Origin: Dicyema japonicum
Lineage: Eukaryota; Dicyemida; Rhombozoa; Dicyemidae
Direction of reading: 5' to 3'
Assembly: GCA_011109175.1 (NCBI GenBank)
Contig: RDEW01000082.1
Span: 62,001-126,000, forward strand
Length of the DNA: 64,000 nt
Part shown: piece by piece, positions 38,001 to 48,779 of the stretch
How positions within the stretch are numbered: the stretch's first letter is position 1
Layout: every line of letters starts with the position of its first letter
Translations under genes and position numbers: made by a program
Notes under the pieces: model-generated
The model's database searches: none
What the model was told of the DNA's origin: nothing
The model's input: the letters and a program-made list of their open reading frames with translations, nothing else

Positions 38001-38100
38001 GAATGAGAGATCGCATCTTTCACGTCCCCCTCAGAAATAATCAGACTAGGTAATTCTCCAGAGCAAGTAGGGATCTGTTCGTCCACTGGCGGACCTACTC
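35029..38100 (-). mobile_element. LINE family A, long copy with nested insertion
   Basis: This is the longest family A copy. On the minus strand from 38016: QQWGLDGLRPGHLKDLIDQN, FDKCGGGIRPIALG, then ASRAILPMLVKQMRPTQVGV, PCVVLKIDIKNAFNTIRRDV, LNVWYLDDCTLG (active site), QATLPVRFAGLGILSPSDLA. The C-terminal domain VVVETSGVFGPKTVSFLRAL...QRISLAVVRGNSHSI lies at 35029-35367. Several frameshifts are present. The piece between 35744 and about 36480 belongs to another LINE and interrupts this one. Confidence 0.88.
35744..36480 (-). mobile_element. LINE family B 3' end nested in family A copy
   Basis: The minus frame reads VSKVYQQVIVPTIEYACSAW, SSRVDRLNSLRRKIMH, a C-terminal LINE domain, ending RRFRNAVGSSEDQMKRVRML, EAGIT. 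The same 3' end recurs at 62460-62900 and, partly, at 44640-44890, so this family has dispersed 5'-truncated copies. Confidence 0.75.
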
Positions 38101-39060
38101 ATTTATAAGGATATTGATCCTTCTTAGCGATTTCCATAATGTGGCACAAGAGTTCTTGTGACATAGTCGTCCAACAAGGCGGCTCCATTTGAGTCTGTTG
38201 TTAGTTCATAATAAGTTCAGATAATTTGGTATTCAGTGAACGTATGGAATAGAAGGAGTTATTGGTCAGCAATCTATTCTTCTTCAGCGCATCTCGCTTC
38301 TTGATGAGTGACACTATTTGCGATGATAATCTTGGAATTAACTTCCTGTAAGAGGCGACAGGTATAAATAGTTTATCATCTTTTAAGATGATAGCAGACA
38401 GAATCTTGCCGTCTTATCTACTCTACAATTATCCATGGTAAGGTCAAGGAGACTATTGTCCACATACGCTCTGAAACCTAGCCAAAAAGCTTTCAAGTAA
38501 CTTTTTGAACTTTGTAGAACAAAACGGTAAACAAATAGGCCTTCTTTGTCTCAACACAATGGGGTTATGGTCGCTTGAGAAACCATAACGAACATTCCAT
38601 AAAATACATCAAGCAGAGGAACAGGTCCAGGGATGTTGGAATGTCTCTTCTGCGGGACGTGGTCCTTGTGTGAGCGTCATGGTCATTGAGGATAATCAAA
38701 GTATTAAGTAAAGAGAGGATGAACGCGCCATGATGTCGACTGATTGTGTCCGGAGCCAGAAAGGATGTTTGGCATTTAGGTCTCGCATAGTAGCAGATCC
38801 TTTAGTCTACACAGTTTCAATAGGTCTGGGATGTAAAAAGTAGTACATGATCCCTGAGCGGGATATAGACATTACATAGTGTAAAACATCTCGTAGAAGA
38901 AAATAGAAATCTGTTCCAGAATAAGATCCCCTTTGCAGAGAAAAGGTATAGAATGGGTGGCATAGTCAAAAGATCCGTCCTGTCAATCAAAAGACCACTC
39001 AATCTCATTATGTGAACGAACTAAGTTAATTTCTAAAAATTTTGGAACGGGGTAGTTGGT
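38101..39060 (-). mobile_element. LINE endonuclease-region remnant
   Basis: Broken minus-strand sequence. The stretch 38820-38920 is the inverse of 41860-41980 (shared 'gatgttttacactatgtaatgtctatatcccg' core), part of the LINE 5' region described there. 38975-39045 is a fragment of the conserved sequence found upstream of the lectin-like genes. Confidence 0.55.
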
Positions 39061-39300
39061 AGGCTACCTACTTAAGATCGCAGGAAGGGAAGGAAAGGTG
39101 AACGGTTCTCTTCCATGCAGAACTAGCACTGAACGCCACCACTACAACAGTTGAACCTCATGACGCCAAGTTTTTTGCTAGTTATGGAATGGCCACGTTT
39201 GCAGGAAATCTCTAGGTCCACAAGATTAATATATCCAAATAGCCTCCATCTTGACTACAAGAGCCCCATGAGATTGAAAGTTAAGAAGGAACAGATTAGT
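39060..39300. repeat. Left arm of inverted repeat around lectin-like copy 3
   Basis: 39120-39260 is the inverse of about 41340-41490 (shared 'gttatggaatggccacgttt' versus 'aaacgtgcccattccataac'). Together with the arms at 38820-38920 and 41860-41980, the lectin-like gene lies inside an imperfect inverted repeat of LINE-derived sequence. Confidence 0.65.
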
Positions 39301-39906
39301 CCTTGAATAAAATTTATGAATGATATATTTTGCTTAATTAATAATCACCTTTATTTATAATGGCGACTGGAAAATGTCAAATTTTTCCAAAATAGCAAAA
39401 AATACCAGTATATTTTTTGGAAAAAAAGTAGAACAAAATTGATTATTAAATGTATTATTATCAAATGCAAATTATGGGATTTTTATTAACCATTGGACGT
39501 TGTATAAGAGTCACACATCATTTAATTTCACAAAAGGTCGAGAAAATGATACTAAAGCCAAGGAAAATTGTTGGATAGCATAATTCTCCATCTTCTCCAC
39601 TTCGCTCTTTCTGAGATGTACTCAGAACCATAGATTTGCAGCAACGCAAAGTCGCATACTTATTCCTGAAGGATTCGCACAATTATTGCTGATCGCAGGA
39701 ATTCTCATGAGATTTGATTCTTTTGACGAAACCGATCACAACATTAGCTATCTTAGATAAAGCCATATTATGTAAAATTTAGGTGTCCTGTAATCAAAAG
39801 ACCAGTCAATCTCATTATGTGAACGAACTAAGTTAATTCCTAAAAATTTGGCACATTTTTTAAATTTCTGAAAATAAATTTCATATAAATCAGATTTCGC
39901 TTCACA

Positions 39907-41173
39907 ATGAGTATGCTATACTTTTATATTCTTTTTTTTGACTGTTCAGGTAATGATTGGTTTCATTATGGTAAATCAATTTTAATACTTTTAATAGATA
40001 CAAATGAAATACAGGCTAACTTTGAAGGTCATGGCTATTTTTTCCCTAGCGTTGCAGCTTTTCAAACAAAAATAAAGTATTCATGTAATGATGACTATTA
40101 TTTGGCAATTATTAATAGCCAAGCAGAACTTGAGTTTTTATCTTGTATGGTTTTAGAATTATTAAAATAGCTCTAATAAACAAATGTTTTTGGATAGACG
40201 GACGAATGTTGAATGGTTCATATGTTTTATTTAATGGGTCTTCTATGGTTTGGAATTTTAATTATCATCAAGCCTTATTATACACGTACAAGTGGTTATA
40301 ATCCCAATAAAATATACGGATTTTTTGTAGATCCCTGTTCTAGAGAAATGCGAATTAGAGAATACCACATAGTGATGTTTGTTGCGTGCGAAAAAAGTTT
40401 GATATATTTTTAGTTTCAGATTCCATGATTCCTGGAGCTAAGACTGTTTCAAATGAATTTGGTCACGAAACCCAGAATAAAGGGGTATATCAATACATTG
40501 AAACAGGTTATATTGGTACAATAAGACGTTCACAATATTTTTACTACAATGAGCGCATCTATATGATATTTATGCAATATTTGAATATTACTGAAATTAT
40601 TAATGAATGCAAAAAAGAATATGCTTTACCTGTCTCGATTAATGATCAATTAGAAAATGATTTTGTTCGTGGTATTTTATATAAATATAAACTTAGCAAT
40701 TATATCCGAACGCGTATTTATTAATACATTCGTTGGACTGGGTTATCATAATTGGGATTCTATCAAGGATAAAAAAAAAGTGCTAGACTCTGGAACTCCT
40801 TATGGAGCAGTTATGGACCTTTGTACCGGTAAATGGAAAGCTGTTCTGACACTAGTAAAGGTCATTTCGGACTATGTCAGTCAAGTTTGGTTCTTTGTCA
40901 ATTATTAAAGATCACCCGGAAACATTAAGGCAATTGGAACACTTTTTTGATTTTCGTTTAGATTTTTTGAACACATCGGAGAATACATCTGTATCTGAGT
41001 TTAACAAAAGTAAAAATAATTTAAACAAGGTTTTTAATATTAATATTTAGTTGGTCAAAATTTTCTGTGGAATTTTTTTCTCCAGTTTCGTCTTTCTGTC
41101 GTCGTTTATTTACTTAGTTAATAAAAATTTAAAAAATGACATATTAAACTTAGTTTTCCCAACGAACCAATAA
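39907..41173 (+). CDS. Double C-type-lectin-like type I membrane protein, copy 3
   Basis: About 364 residues with one suspected missing T at 40844-40845. Introns: 39971-39997 (27 nt), 40145-40170 (26), 40248-40272 (25), 40397-40419 (23), 40672-40696 (25), 40885-40910 (26) and 41030-41050 (21). Signal-like start MSMLYFYILFFDC. First domain: QANFEGHGYFFPSV, LAIINSQAELEFLS, NKCFWIDGRMLNGS, YNPNKIYGFFVDPC, VACEK. Middle: YIETGYIGTIRRSQYFYYNE. Second domain: GLGYHNWDS, GAVMDLCTGKW, FGLCQS. Transmembrane helix: VKIFCGIFFSSFVFLSSFIYLV, with a short basic tail. It differs from copies 1 and 2 in most surface loops while keeping the intron sites. Confidence 0.8.
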
Positions 41174-41339
41174 TTATAATTCCTTGATAATCACTTAAAT
41201 AATTCTCGATTCCATGTTAAGTTTTATTTTATTAACAATAAATAGCCCAAATAATTATGTCAGAAAGCACTAAATCAATGAAATAAGTTTCATTCGAATC
41301 ACCTTTTCTTGCATAAAAAATTTCTACGATTGTGGAATC

Positions 41340-42060
41340 CAATTCTAAACCCCTGGAGGCTATTTGGAAATACAATTCTTGTGGACCTATAGATTTCCCG
41401 CAAACGTGCCCATTCCATAACTAGCAAAAACTTGGCGTCTTGATGTTCACCTGTTGTTGTGGTGGCGTTCAGTGCAAGTTCTGCATGGAATTGAACCGTT
41501 CGACTTTCCTCACCTTTCTGCGATCTTCAGAAGGGTGGCCTACCAACTACCCCGTCTTCTCTTTACTACTTCTGTCTAGTGATGTAGAACCTATTCCGGG
41601 ACTCAACTGCACGCTGACTATTCTACAATTAAATGTAAATAGAATCCGCAATATAGTGTTGGATTTACGATCCCTCTTATCCCATTTGAGAATAGAAGTT
41701 CCTATTTCGTCCCCAACACCTTGTTATCTTAAATATTGTGTACTTCGCAGGGACCGATCAAGAAATCTCGGAGGAGGATTATTGACTATCGTTAAGGATG
41801 GGACTTAAATTTACGGATGTCACCCCTTTTGTACCTTCTTTCTGCGAAGGGGATCTTTTTCTGGAACAGATTTCTATTGAAGTCCCGTTTTCTTCTACGA
41901 GATGTTTTACACTATGTAATGTCTATATCCCGCCTCAGGGATCATGTACTACTTCCTACATCCCTGACCTATTTATGACATTACTTCTTATGTCTTTTAA
42001 AACACTGAGGTACCTATAGCTATCATTCCCATCAAGACATTTCACTTCATTCATGGATTC
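41340..42060 (+). mobile_element. LINE 5' region with 2A-like motif and endonuclease start
   Basis: The plus frame 41440-41808 reads FSLLLLSSDVEPIPG, then LTILQLNVNRIRNIVLDLRS, LLSHLR. The hydrophobic run plus DVExxPG is the position and form of a 2A-like ribosome-skipping sequence found at the front of some non-LTR retrotransposon proteins. It is degenerate here: SDVEPIPG instead of GDVExNPGP. The QLNVNxIRN stretch is the start of the endonuclease domain. A broken continuation runs to about 42020. Confidence 0.7.
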
Positions 42061-42560
42061 AAGAAAGGTTGCCGAATTCGAAATAATATATCTTTTTCAT
42101 CATTATATCAATCATATCTTCTTTCTCCGCAGATATCTTCATATTATCGCCACATAATAAATAATTTGTTGAATACTTACCACTGGCAAATAGATAATTT
42201 TTAAAACTTATTCTGGATTTTGCACAACGGATCCATTACTAAAGCAAAAAAGTGGAAAAACAGTGAGTCTCCCTGGAGTATTCCACGCTTCAATTCTACT
42301 GTCTAATCCTTTCCATGTTTAAGTTTACGATTATCTCCATTCAGGTAGTTAGACTCTTCACGAAATATCTTATCCAACTTGGAAGCCCCGGGCATTCCAC
42401 ATTGCACAAAAAATCGTGGTAGACTGAATGTTTTCTTAACGTCGATCCAAGTTGAAATAAATTATGCTCTCCTCGATTCATGAATTGTGAGTTTTTTTTT
42501 CTAGTACACTTATTTTGTGAGTAATGCACCTACTCTGGTAAATTCTTCTTTTCATGAGTT
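42000..42560. repeat. Inverted copy of 51590-52170
   Basis: This segment matches 51590-52170 in opposite orientation over roughly 550 bp, including 'tcacttcattcatggattcaag' against its inverse at 52110. It is LINE-associated DNA with no intact frame. Confidence 0.65.
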
Positions 42561-42589
42561 CTTATAAGAAGTTTATTTATCATATTTAC

Positions 42590-43040
42590 ATATCCTCATT
42601 ACACTGGCCTTTCAAGTCATTAAGGAGAAACAGATTTTCATTAAATACGGCTATCCACTTTTCGGTAGAATATTCTGTTTGTATAATAATTTGAGATGAG
42701 AAAGTTAAGATACTGGAGATCTAGCAAATGTCTTGAGGATCCCCATCTTTTTTTTGAACTCTTGAAATTAATGTGTCCACATGATGTGTGAACATCATCA
42801 ACGGGTCATATGTAACTTTAAGGATTGATGGGTTCTTATTAACTGGGATAAGCTCTCCATTCAAGTTAATTTAGGATCGAAAGATGTATGTTTCTTGTAG
42901 AAGGAGATAATCGCAGTGCTCGACTTACCAGGGGATATTTTCATGTGGTTTTTGAGAAACCATGGGTTCATAATGTCGAGGGTCTTCTGAACCCTTCGTG
43001 CTGCTTCATTATGCATTCCACCATGAACTCTAAAATATAA
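42590..43040 (-). mobile_element. Jockey-like LINE fragment
   Basis: The minus strand reads AARRVQKTLDIMNPWFLKNH, MKISPGKSSTAIISFYKK, the conserved segment after the YADD motif of Jockey-type reverse transcriptases. It is broken by stops on both sides. Confidence 0.6.
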
Positions 43041-43319
43041 AAATGCGATCAGCCTCTTTACAAGATTGCACGCGCAGTCGGTTATCGTCGAGAAATGTAA
43101 AGTTTTCTCTTTCTTAAGATCACTTGGGTCAATGACATCGAAAGTGACCTGTAAGCGTCAGGCAATTGTATTACTGTTCCACAAAATTTCTCTGTCAATC
43201 TAAGGAAGGAACGCAAAAAAGAATGTCTGTTTGTGCCAATTTAATCCTCCGATAGTCAATTGAGAGGTTGAGAGGTAGGCGCACCCTCTTCCTTTTTAAT
43301 TATCTTTCATAACGGAAAA

Positions 43320-43820
43320 TCTTCACCAGTGGATTTTGTCAAGGAGAGGGTAGGAAGATTCCTTTCAACAACTGTTTTGTGCCAGAAGGACTCGTTGTCT
43401 GAATTAATTTTATTTTGTGTGGTACACAATAAGGAGTCTACCCAATTTCTTATCATAGAGGTTGGCATCACGTCTCAACACCGTTTGCAGGCTGTGGAGG
43501 TGGAGAAAAAAGGAAGTATGACTTGCTTGCAAACGAGATGGGGCAGATGCTTGGTTGCAAGGTCCTTGTTATTTCTATAGAAATGACGTGGGAAAAAATT
43601 GCAAAAAAGTACCACAAGGGTTATCTGAAGCAGTTGGGGGTAGATAGGAATCTCCAGGCCTATCTACTGTATTAAAGCGGACCCTAGAGAGCATGACAGT
43701 GGAGTTTAGGAGGCAGAGCCCAGAGATCCCATATGGGCAGAGGATTCAATTGGACAAGGCAGAATCGAACTTGCCTGAGGAGGCTGGCGAACAGGCAGGC
43801 GAGGAAGGTTGTTGATTATT
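43320..43820 (+). mobile_element. LINE C-terminus (VISIEMTWEK type)
   Basis: This is a copy of the segment at 25870-26185 in opposite relative orientation. The plus strand reads LANEMGQMLGCKVLVISIEM, TWEKIAKKYHKGYLKQLG. An upstream frame FILCGTQ...GVYPISYHRGWHH suggests the preceding Cys/His region. It is frameshifted. Confidence 0.6.
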
Positions 43821-43869
43821 AAATATTAACTTTTTATTGTTGGTTAAACAAAGTGGGGTTTAAAGTTGA

Positions 43870-44400
43870 TAAAGAAACAAATGTTAATTGAGGAATCCTG
43901 CTGTGTAAATGAGTTCCCTTTGGAGTATGGCTACTCCAATCCTTCTTCTAAGCCAGAACTTTTATCGTTGATCCCCTCTTTTCTCCAAGTTCTCGCAAGA
44001 ACTCAGCCGTCATTAAACCAACGGCCCCTGATGACTCGACCGCAACAGGAGTAAAGCAGTACCGGTCTCCGAGGCAATAATATTTTTTGATTTTTAGGGT
44101 TTCAGCTATTGAAACAGCTGCTCCAAATGTCTGAATCGATTAAAGGAGGTTCCAGCTTCGTGTCTCGATCCAAACTCACGGGTTCAAGCTGTGATGGGAA
44201 GCCTGTCTGAACGATAACATCTTTCAGAACGGCGTGACGTGGTACTCTTCCGGAACTTTTCTGCATCAGCAGGACAGCGGGTGTAATTCCTTCGCATCGA
44301 TTATTTTTACGCAGCGGCATCGGTGCTTTTAGCAAACAACTAGTCCTACCTTTTGTCCGAATCCAATCCTCAAAATTCGTAGTCCGAATTAGTCCTTTAG
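43870..44400 (-). mobile_element. LINE family A C-terminal part, inverted copy
   Basis: The minus frame 44335-44102 reads PLRKNNRCEGITPAVLLMQK, SSGRVPRHAVLKDVI, FPSQLEPVSLDRDTK. It matches 25340-25800 in opposite orientation. Confidence 0.7.
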
Positions 44401-44537
44401 TTAGGGCAAGTTATTCCACCAAACCATGCTACTTAATATTTGTGTCCCCTTGTAGCTTTTGTCTTAGTTCGATAATAAAACTTGAAAAATACTCTCCAAC
44501 GTATTTTTTAAATAAATTAAAGTAATTCAGAAAAAAG

Positions 44538-44608
44538 TGGAGTTACTGGGAATCGAACCCAGGACCTCCCGCATGCTAACAGGCGCTTTACCACTAAGTC
44601 AAATCCCC
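44538..44608 (-). pseudogene. tRNA-Ala(AGC) pseudogene
   Basis: Inverted, diverged copy of the tRNA at 24789. The T arm and anticodon loop (TTAGCAT) are kept. The A box is changed (TGACTTAG), the anticodon stem has lost a base (CCTG against GCGGG), and the acceptor stem is mismatched (GGGGATT/TAACTCC). Total length is 71 nt. Its 3' flank, 'acttttttctgaattactttaattt', matches that of the functional gene. Confidence 0.85.
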
Positions 44609-44639
44609 TTTTTGTTAAATCAAAAACGTAGGAAACCCT

Positions 44640-44890
44640 GGTTATTTTTCAACGTCGACTTTTCTTAAAGCAGACTGGGGACGGATGTGAAGTCTAATTA
44701 TATGTGCATCATGATCTTCAGTCTGAGAGAATTCACACGCTCCACCCTCGTAGAAGGAATGGAAAATCTCCAGGCAGAACAGGCATATTCAATTGTCGGC
44801 GCAATAACTTGGAGAAATAGTTTGCTGATACAAGCAGTAGGAGGGAAGGAGCTCTTCTTTAAGATGGCTTTTAGGAAGTTAAAAATTAAA
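44640..44890 (-). mobile_element. LINE family B 3' fragment
   Basis: Nearly identical in sequence to 62660-62900 ('tgagagaattcacacg', 'ccaccctcgtagaaggaatgg') and related to 35.9-36.1 kb. Truncated. Confidence 0.65.
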
Positions 44891-45059
44891 ATATATTTTT
44901 GTAAAATTAAATAAAATTTCTAAATTATTTTAATGATTTTAGTTTAAAACGTTAATTAAAAACCATCCCCAGTAAATCATATTTGTATTCCGCGGAAAAA
45001 AATAAAACTTTACATGAAATCGAGAATTGATTAGTGAATTGAGAAATTATAAATATTGG

Positions 45060-46330
45060 TTAGTGAGGGGAACTACGATTAATATGCCAGATAGATTTTT
45101 TAGAAACAATGTAAAATACCAACGACAGAACGAATAAAATGGAGAAAAAGATTCCACAGAAAATATAGAACAACTTTAACTGATGGTAGTAAATATTAAT
45201 AATAAAAAACCTTTTTTAAATTCTCTTTACTTTTGTTGAACTCATTTAAAGATGTAGGCCTTGATATGTTCAAAAAATCTAATTGAAAAGAAAATTTTTT
45301 CCACACTCGCTTGATTATTTCCGGGTGATCTTTAATAATTGACAAAGAACCAAACTAGACTCACATAATCCGAATTGTTTTTCACTAGGAACAGAAACAG
45401 GTCTCCATTTACCGGTACAAAGGTCCATAACTGCTGGATAAGGAGTTCCAGAGTCTAGCACCATTGATTTAACTTCATCAGATTCCCAATTTTGATAACC
45501 CCTTTCATCTGGAGCTCTAATAAATGAGTTTGCGAACATAATTTCTGATTTTATATTTATAGAATTACTGCGAACAAAATCATTTTCTAATTGATTTTTA
45601 ATCCATAAAAGAGAAGCATAGTTTTTTTTGCATTCTTCGATTATTTCATTAATATTATCATGTTTCATTATTTTCATATAGATGTTGCCATTGTAGTAAA
45701 AATATTGTACTCATAGGCTTGTACTATATAACCTGTTTCAATGTATGAATTTTAGCCTTTTTATTGGTTGTGTGAGCAAAATTAGCCGCATTGGAAGTGT
45801 TAGCTCTAGGAATACTGGTATCTGAAACTAAAAATATTTCATACTCTTTTCGCACACTATAAACATATGATTATGGTAGTCTTGAACTCGCATTTCTTCA
45901 GAACAGGGATCTACAAAAAATCCGTTTGTGTTATTGGGATTATAATCACTTGCGCGTGTATAATAAAGCTTGGTGATAATTAAAATTTTTAACCATAGGA
46001 GATCCATCAAATAAAACATATGTACCATTAAATATTTGTCCGTCTACCCAAAAAAGTTTGTTTATTAGAGCTATTTTAATAATTCTAAATCCATACAAGA
46101 TAAAAACTCAAGTTCAGCTTGGCTATTAATGATCGCAATATAATATTCATGTGAAACACAATATGACCTTGATCGTTTTTGATTAGCTACAACGTTAGAA
46201 AGTAAATAGCCATGATCTTCAAAGTTCACCTCTATATTATTTTTTTCTATTAAAATGTCAAAATTGATTTACCAAAATAAATCGTGTTATAACCCGAACA
46301 GTCAAAAAAGAGAATATATAAGTATAACAT
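45060..46330 (-). pseudogene. Double C-type-lectin-like membrane protein, copy 4 (frameshifted)
   Basis: Minus strand, start MLYLYILFFDC. Spliced blocks: IEVNFEDHGYLLS, IAIINSQAELEFLS, FWVDGQIFNG, NTNGFFVDPCSEEMRVQDY, IVCEK (first domain); RGYQNWESDEVKS, AVMDLCTGKWRPV, FGLCES (second). After a 31-nt intron comes the helix FYIFCGIFFSILFVLSLVFYIV. At least one frameshift lies near 45720-45750. Most like copy 3. It is probably inactive unless the shift is a sequencing error. Confidence 0.7.
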
Positions 46331-46800
46331 TATCACTGTGAAGCGAAATCTTATTTATTGTCGTGAATTTAAAAAAATGTGCCAAATTTCAGGAATTATC
46401 TTAGTTCGTTCACATTATAAAATTGACTGGTCTTTTGATTGACAGGACAGATCTCTTGACTTACATAATTGAAATCATTGAGTCGATTGGGAAGTCCACC
46501 AGTTAAGCACCAGATAAATAAGCGTGAACGACGAGTGGCCTATATTTTACAAAATATGGTTTTATCTAAGATATATAATGTTGCGAATTAGTTTCGCCCA
46601 AAGAATCAATTCCCATAAGAATTCCTTAAGAAATAAGTGTATTAATACAAAAAATCGACTTTATGGATGTAAAGATTACGGGAAAATGAGTAACAGTATC
46701 TTTGATCATTGGATCTCGAGTAATCTGCATCTCTTCGATATTGTCAATAATTTAATTGTTTCTTTGAAACTGAGTGGATGTCTTGACTGGTTTGCGTCAT
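46331..46800 (-). promoter_or_regulatory. Conserved upstream region of lectin-like copy 4
   Basis: Inverse of the block upstream of copies 1-3, e.g. 'agcgaaatcttattta', 'cacattataaaattgactgg', 'cccataagaattcctt'. It marks the 5' side of the fourth copy on the minus strand. Confidence 0.5.
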
Positions 46801-47039
46801 AAAAAAAATTCCTAAAAGTAAATGTAACCTTATTCTTGCGAGTTCAACTACAAATATTCTAAAAGTAGCCACAACCTAGTTAATGGTCAAGAAGATGTCA
46901 GAGGTTATGATGTAATTCTTGTAAAAAATGTATGATGATTACGACAATCAATTGCAATAAATTGTTTTTATTAAAGAAAGAAAAAAGAGTTATCGGTTAT
47001 ATAGCGTCTGCCCCAATAAGTTCTTCTATTAATTGGCGC

Positions 47040-47520
47040 GTTTTGTTGTGGACGGTCGTTGTTGTGAAAAAAGCTCCTGAAAAGAATGTTCCCACTTCAA
47101 AGAAAAGGTACCAGCCAAGTCAACTGAGATGTGTTCGTCTTGTCGGCTTGTCAGATTTCAGAAGCGTGGGATCTCCTGCTCTGCTTGTGGAGATTTCTTC
47201 CACCTCGGATGTATTAAGCTATTCCAAGCTGCAGCGAGTGGGCTGGAGTATGGCACTGCCAGTCATGCCTTGGCCTATGCAGGGAGGTTCCTCCAATATT
47301 AACTTGCCAATATTAACTCTCCCGTAAATTGCCCATCAACCACGGACCATGAAACATTCCTACGTCTCATATCTGAATTACGTTCTTTACGGACTATCCA
47401 TGTGAGGATTCCCAAGGCCGCTGCTGATGACCTTTCCAAAAACAATCGAAGATTCCTTCTGGACTAACGCAGTACATGATTGGATGGGCTTATTTAGTAT
47501 AATGCATCTAATTATGTACT
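47040..47520 (+). mobile_element. LINE (family A?) N-terminal PHD-like finger region
   Basis: A plus frame reads MCSSCRLVRFQKRGISCSAC, GDFFHLGCIKLFQAA, a CxxC...CxxC...HxxC arrangement like a PHD finger. It is followed by RTIHVRIPKAAADDLSKNNR, resembling the RRIPK block that precedes the reverse transcriptase in this type of LINE. Family A C-terminal sequence resumes at 48780 on the same strand, after the MULE fragment. Confidence 0.55.
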
Positions 47521-47609
47521 GGGACTTGATCGAGATGATCACGGAAAGGAGTCTCTCGCTACCACCATGAAGACCAACATTCGTTTTTTTTGGGAGATAT
47601 TTACATCCC

Positions 47610-47720
47610 AGGGTAATCGGTAAATTCATCTCGAGGTAAATTTATCGCCGGTAAATTCATCGCCGGAAAATTCATCGCTCGTAAATTCATCGCGAGGTAA
47701 ATTCATCCCTGTTAAATCAA
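47610..47720. repeat. Short tandem repeat of about 16 bp
   Basis: Five to six imperfect units of the form GTAAATTCATCGCCG / GAGGTAAATTCATC. It lies immediately before the MULE transposase remnant and may be part of that element's terminus. Confidence 0.7.
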
Positions 47721-47779
47721 GGAACCACGTGGGCGGGTTTCTAGATAGAAGAGGTCGAAATTTTGATTTTTTATATTAT

Positions 47780-48620
47780 AGTTAAAATGCGATTTTGGAG
47801 ATTATTCGACGATAGGAGTCACGTGTCCGTGACGGTAGGACCTATGAAAATTGATGAGAGAGGACCTATTTGTTACCTCTCTTCAGAAGTTGACGTAAGC
47901 CTGCAATGTATTATTGGGGGATTAATTTGGTTGTCACAAGCACACGTTCTCTCTTGCGTTCCCTCCTTGTATTAATTACCTATGACTGATTTCGAAAAAG
48001 CAGCTATAAATGTATTTAATATTGTATTTCCTGATGCTATTACGAAGGGCTGTTTCTCTCATTTGTCCCAATCCATATTTAGATGCATCCAATCACAGGG
48101 AATACAATTATGAGATTCAGAATTCGCTTTGAAAATGCGCATGCGGCGCTCGCATTTGTCCCAACATTTCATGTTCATTATTTTGAAAATTTGTGCGATT
48201 ACAACAGTTTCCCAGAATAATCTCAACTTGTACTGGATTATGTAGAAGATATTTAGACCTTTGTTAAGTACGTCGTTGTCCAAGTTTTGCCCATGAATTG
48301 TGGAATTGTTTCGAAGCAGCGAGAGTTGTTGGGCCTAAAACAAATAACTCTTATGAAATGTGGCACCATTCTTTTAATTCTTTAATTGGAGCGTGTCATC
48401 CTACTATTTGGAAGTTTATTGATGTTTTGAAGAAAGAAGAACCAAGAAATGAAATTAAAATTGAACAGTATATTGCTGGTGGGGAAGGTCCTACACAAAA
48501 GTAAAAATACAGAGATAATGCTTTAAGAATTCAACGCATTGTAAATGACTTCGATAATCGCGAAATTCTTGACTATTTAAAAGGCATTGCCTATAATTTA
48601 GCATTTTTGAAATTAACACA
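47780..48620 (+). mobile_element. MULE-type transposase remnant
   Basis: Plus-strand pieces in changing frames: MTDFEKAAINVFNIVFPDAI, TKGCFSHLSQSIFRCIQSQG (a Mutator-type DDE core), then NNSYEMWHHSFNSLIGACHP, TIWKFIDVLKKEEPRNEIKI, and YRDNALRIQRIVNDFDNRE. The order fits metazoan MULE transposases. Frameshifts and stops show it is dead. It interrupts LINE family A sequence. Confidence 0.8.
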
Positions 48621-48779
48621 ATGTTTTTATTAATAATTGTCATAAACTTGTTTTCTAAAAATTATATTATCAATAATATTCATTTAAAGTTTGTTGTTAA
48701 AATTTAACATTATTTGGAGAATTGAAGTTTTCAATTTTTTTCTACCATGGGGATCTGGCCACGTGACTCATATCGTCAA

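Noticed and set aside
44538-44608. Second functional tRNA-Ala
   Set aside because: The anticodon stem has lost a base, and the A box and acceptor stem are altered.
46932-47327. 131-codon frame as a host gene
   Set aside because: The convincing residues lie in another frame and form the LINE PHD-like region.
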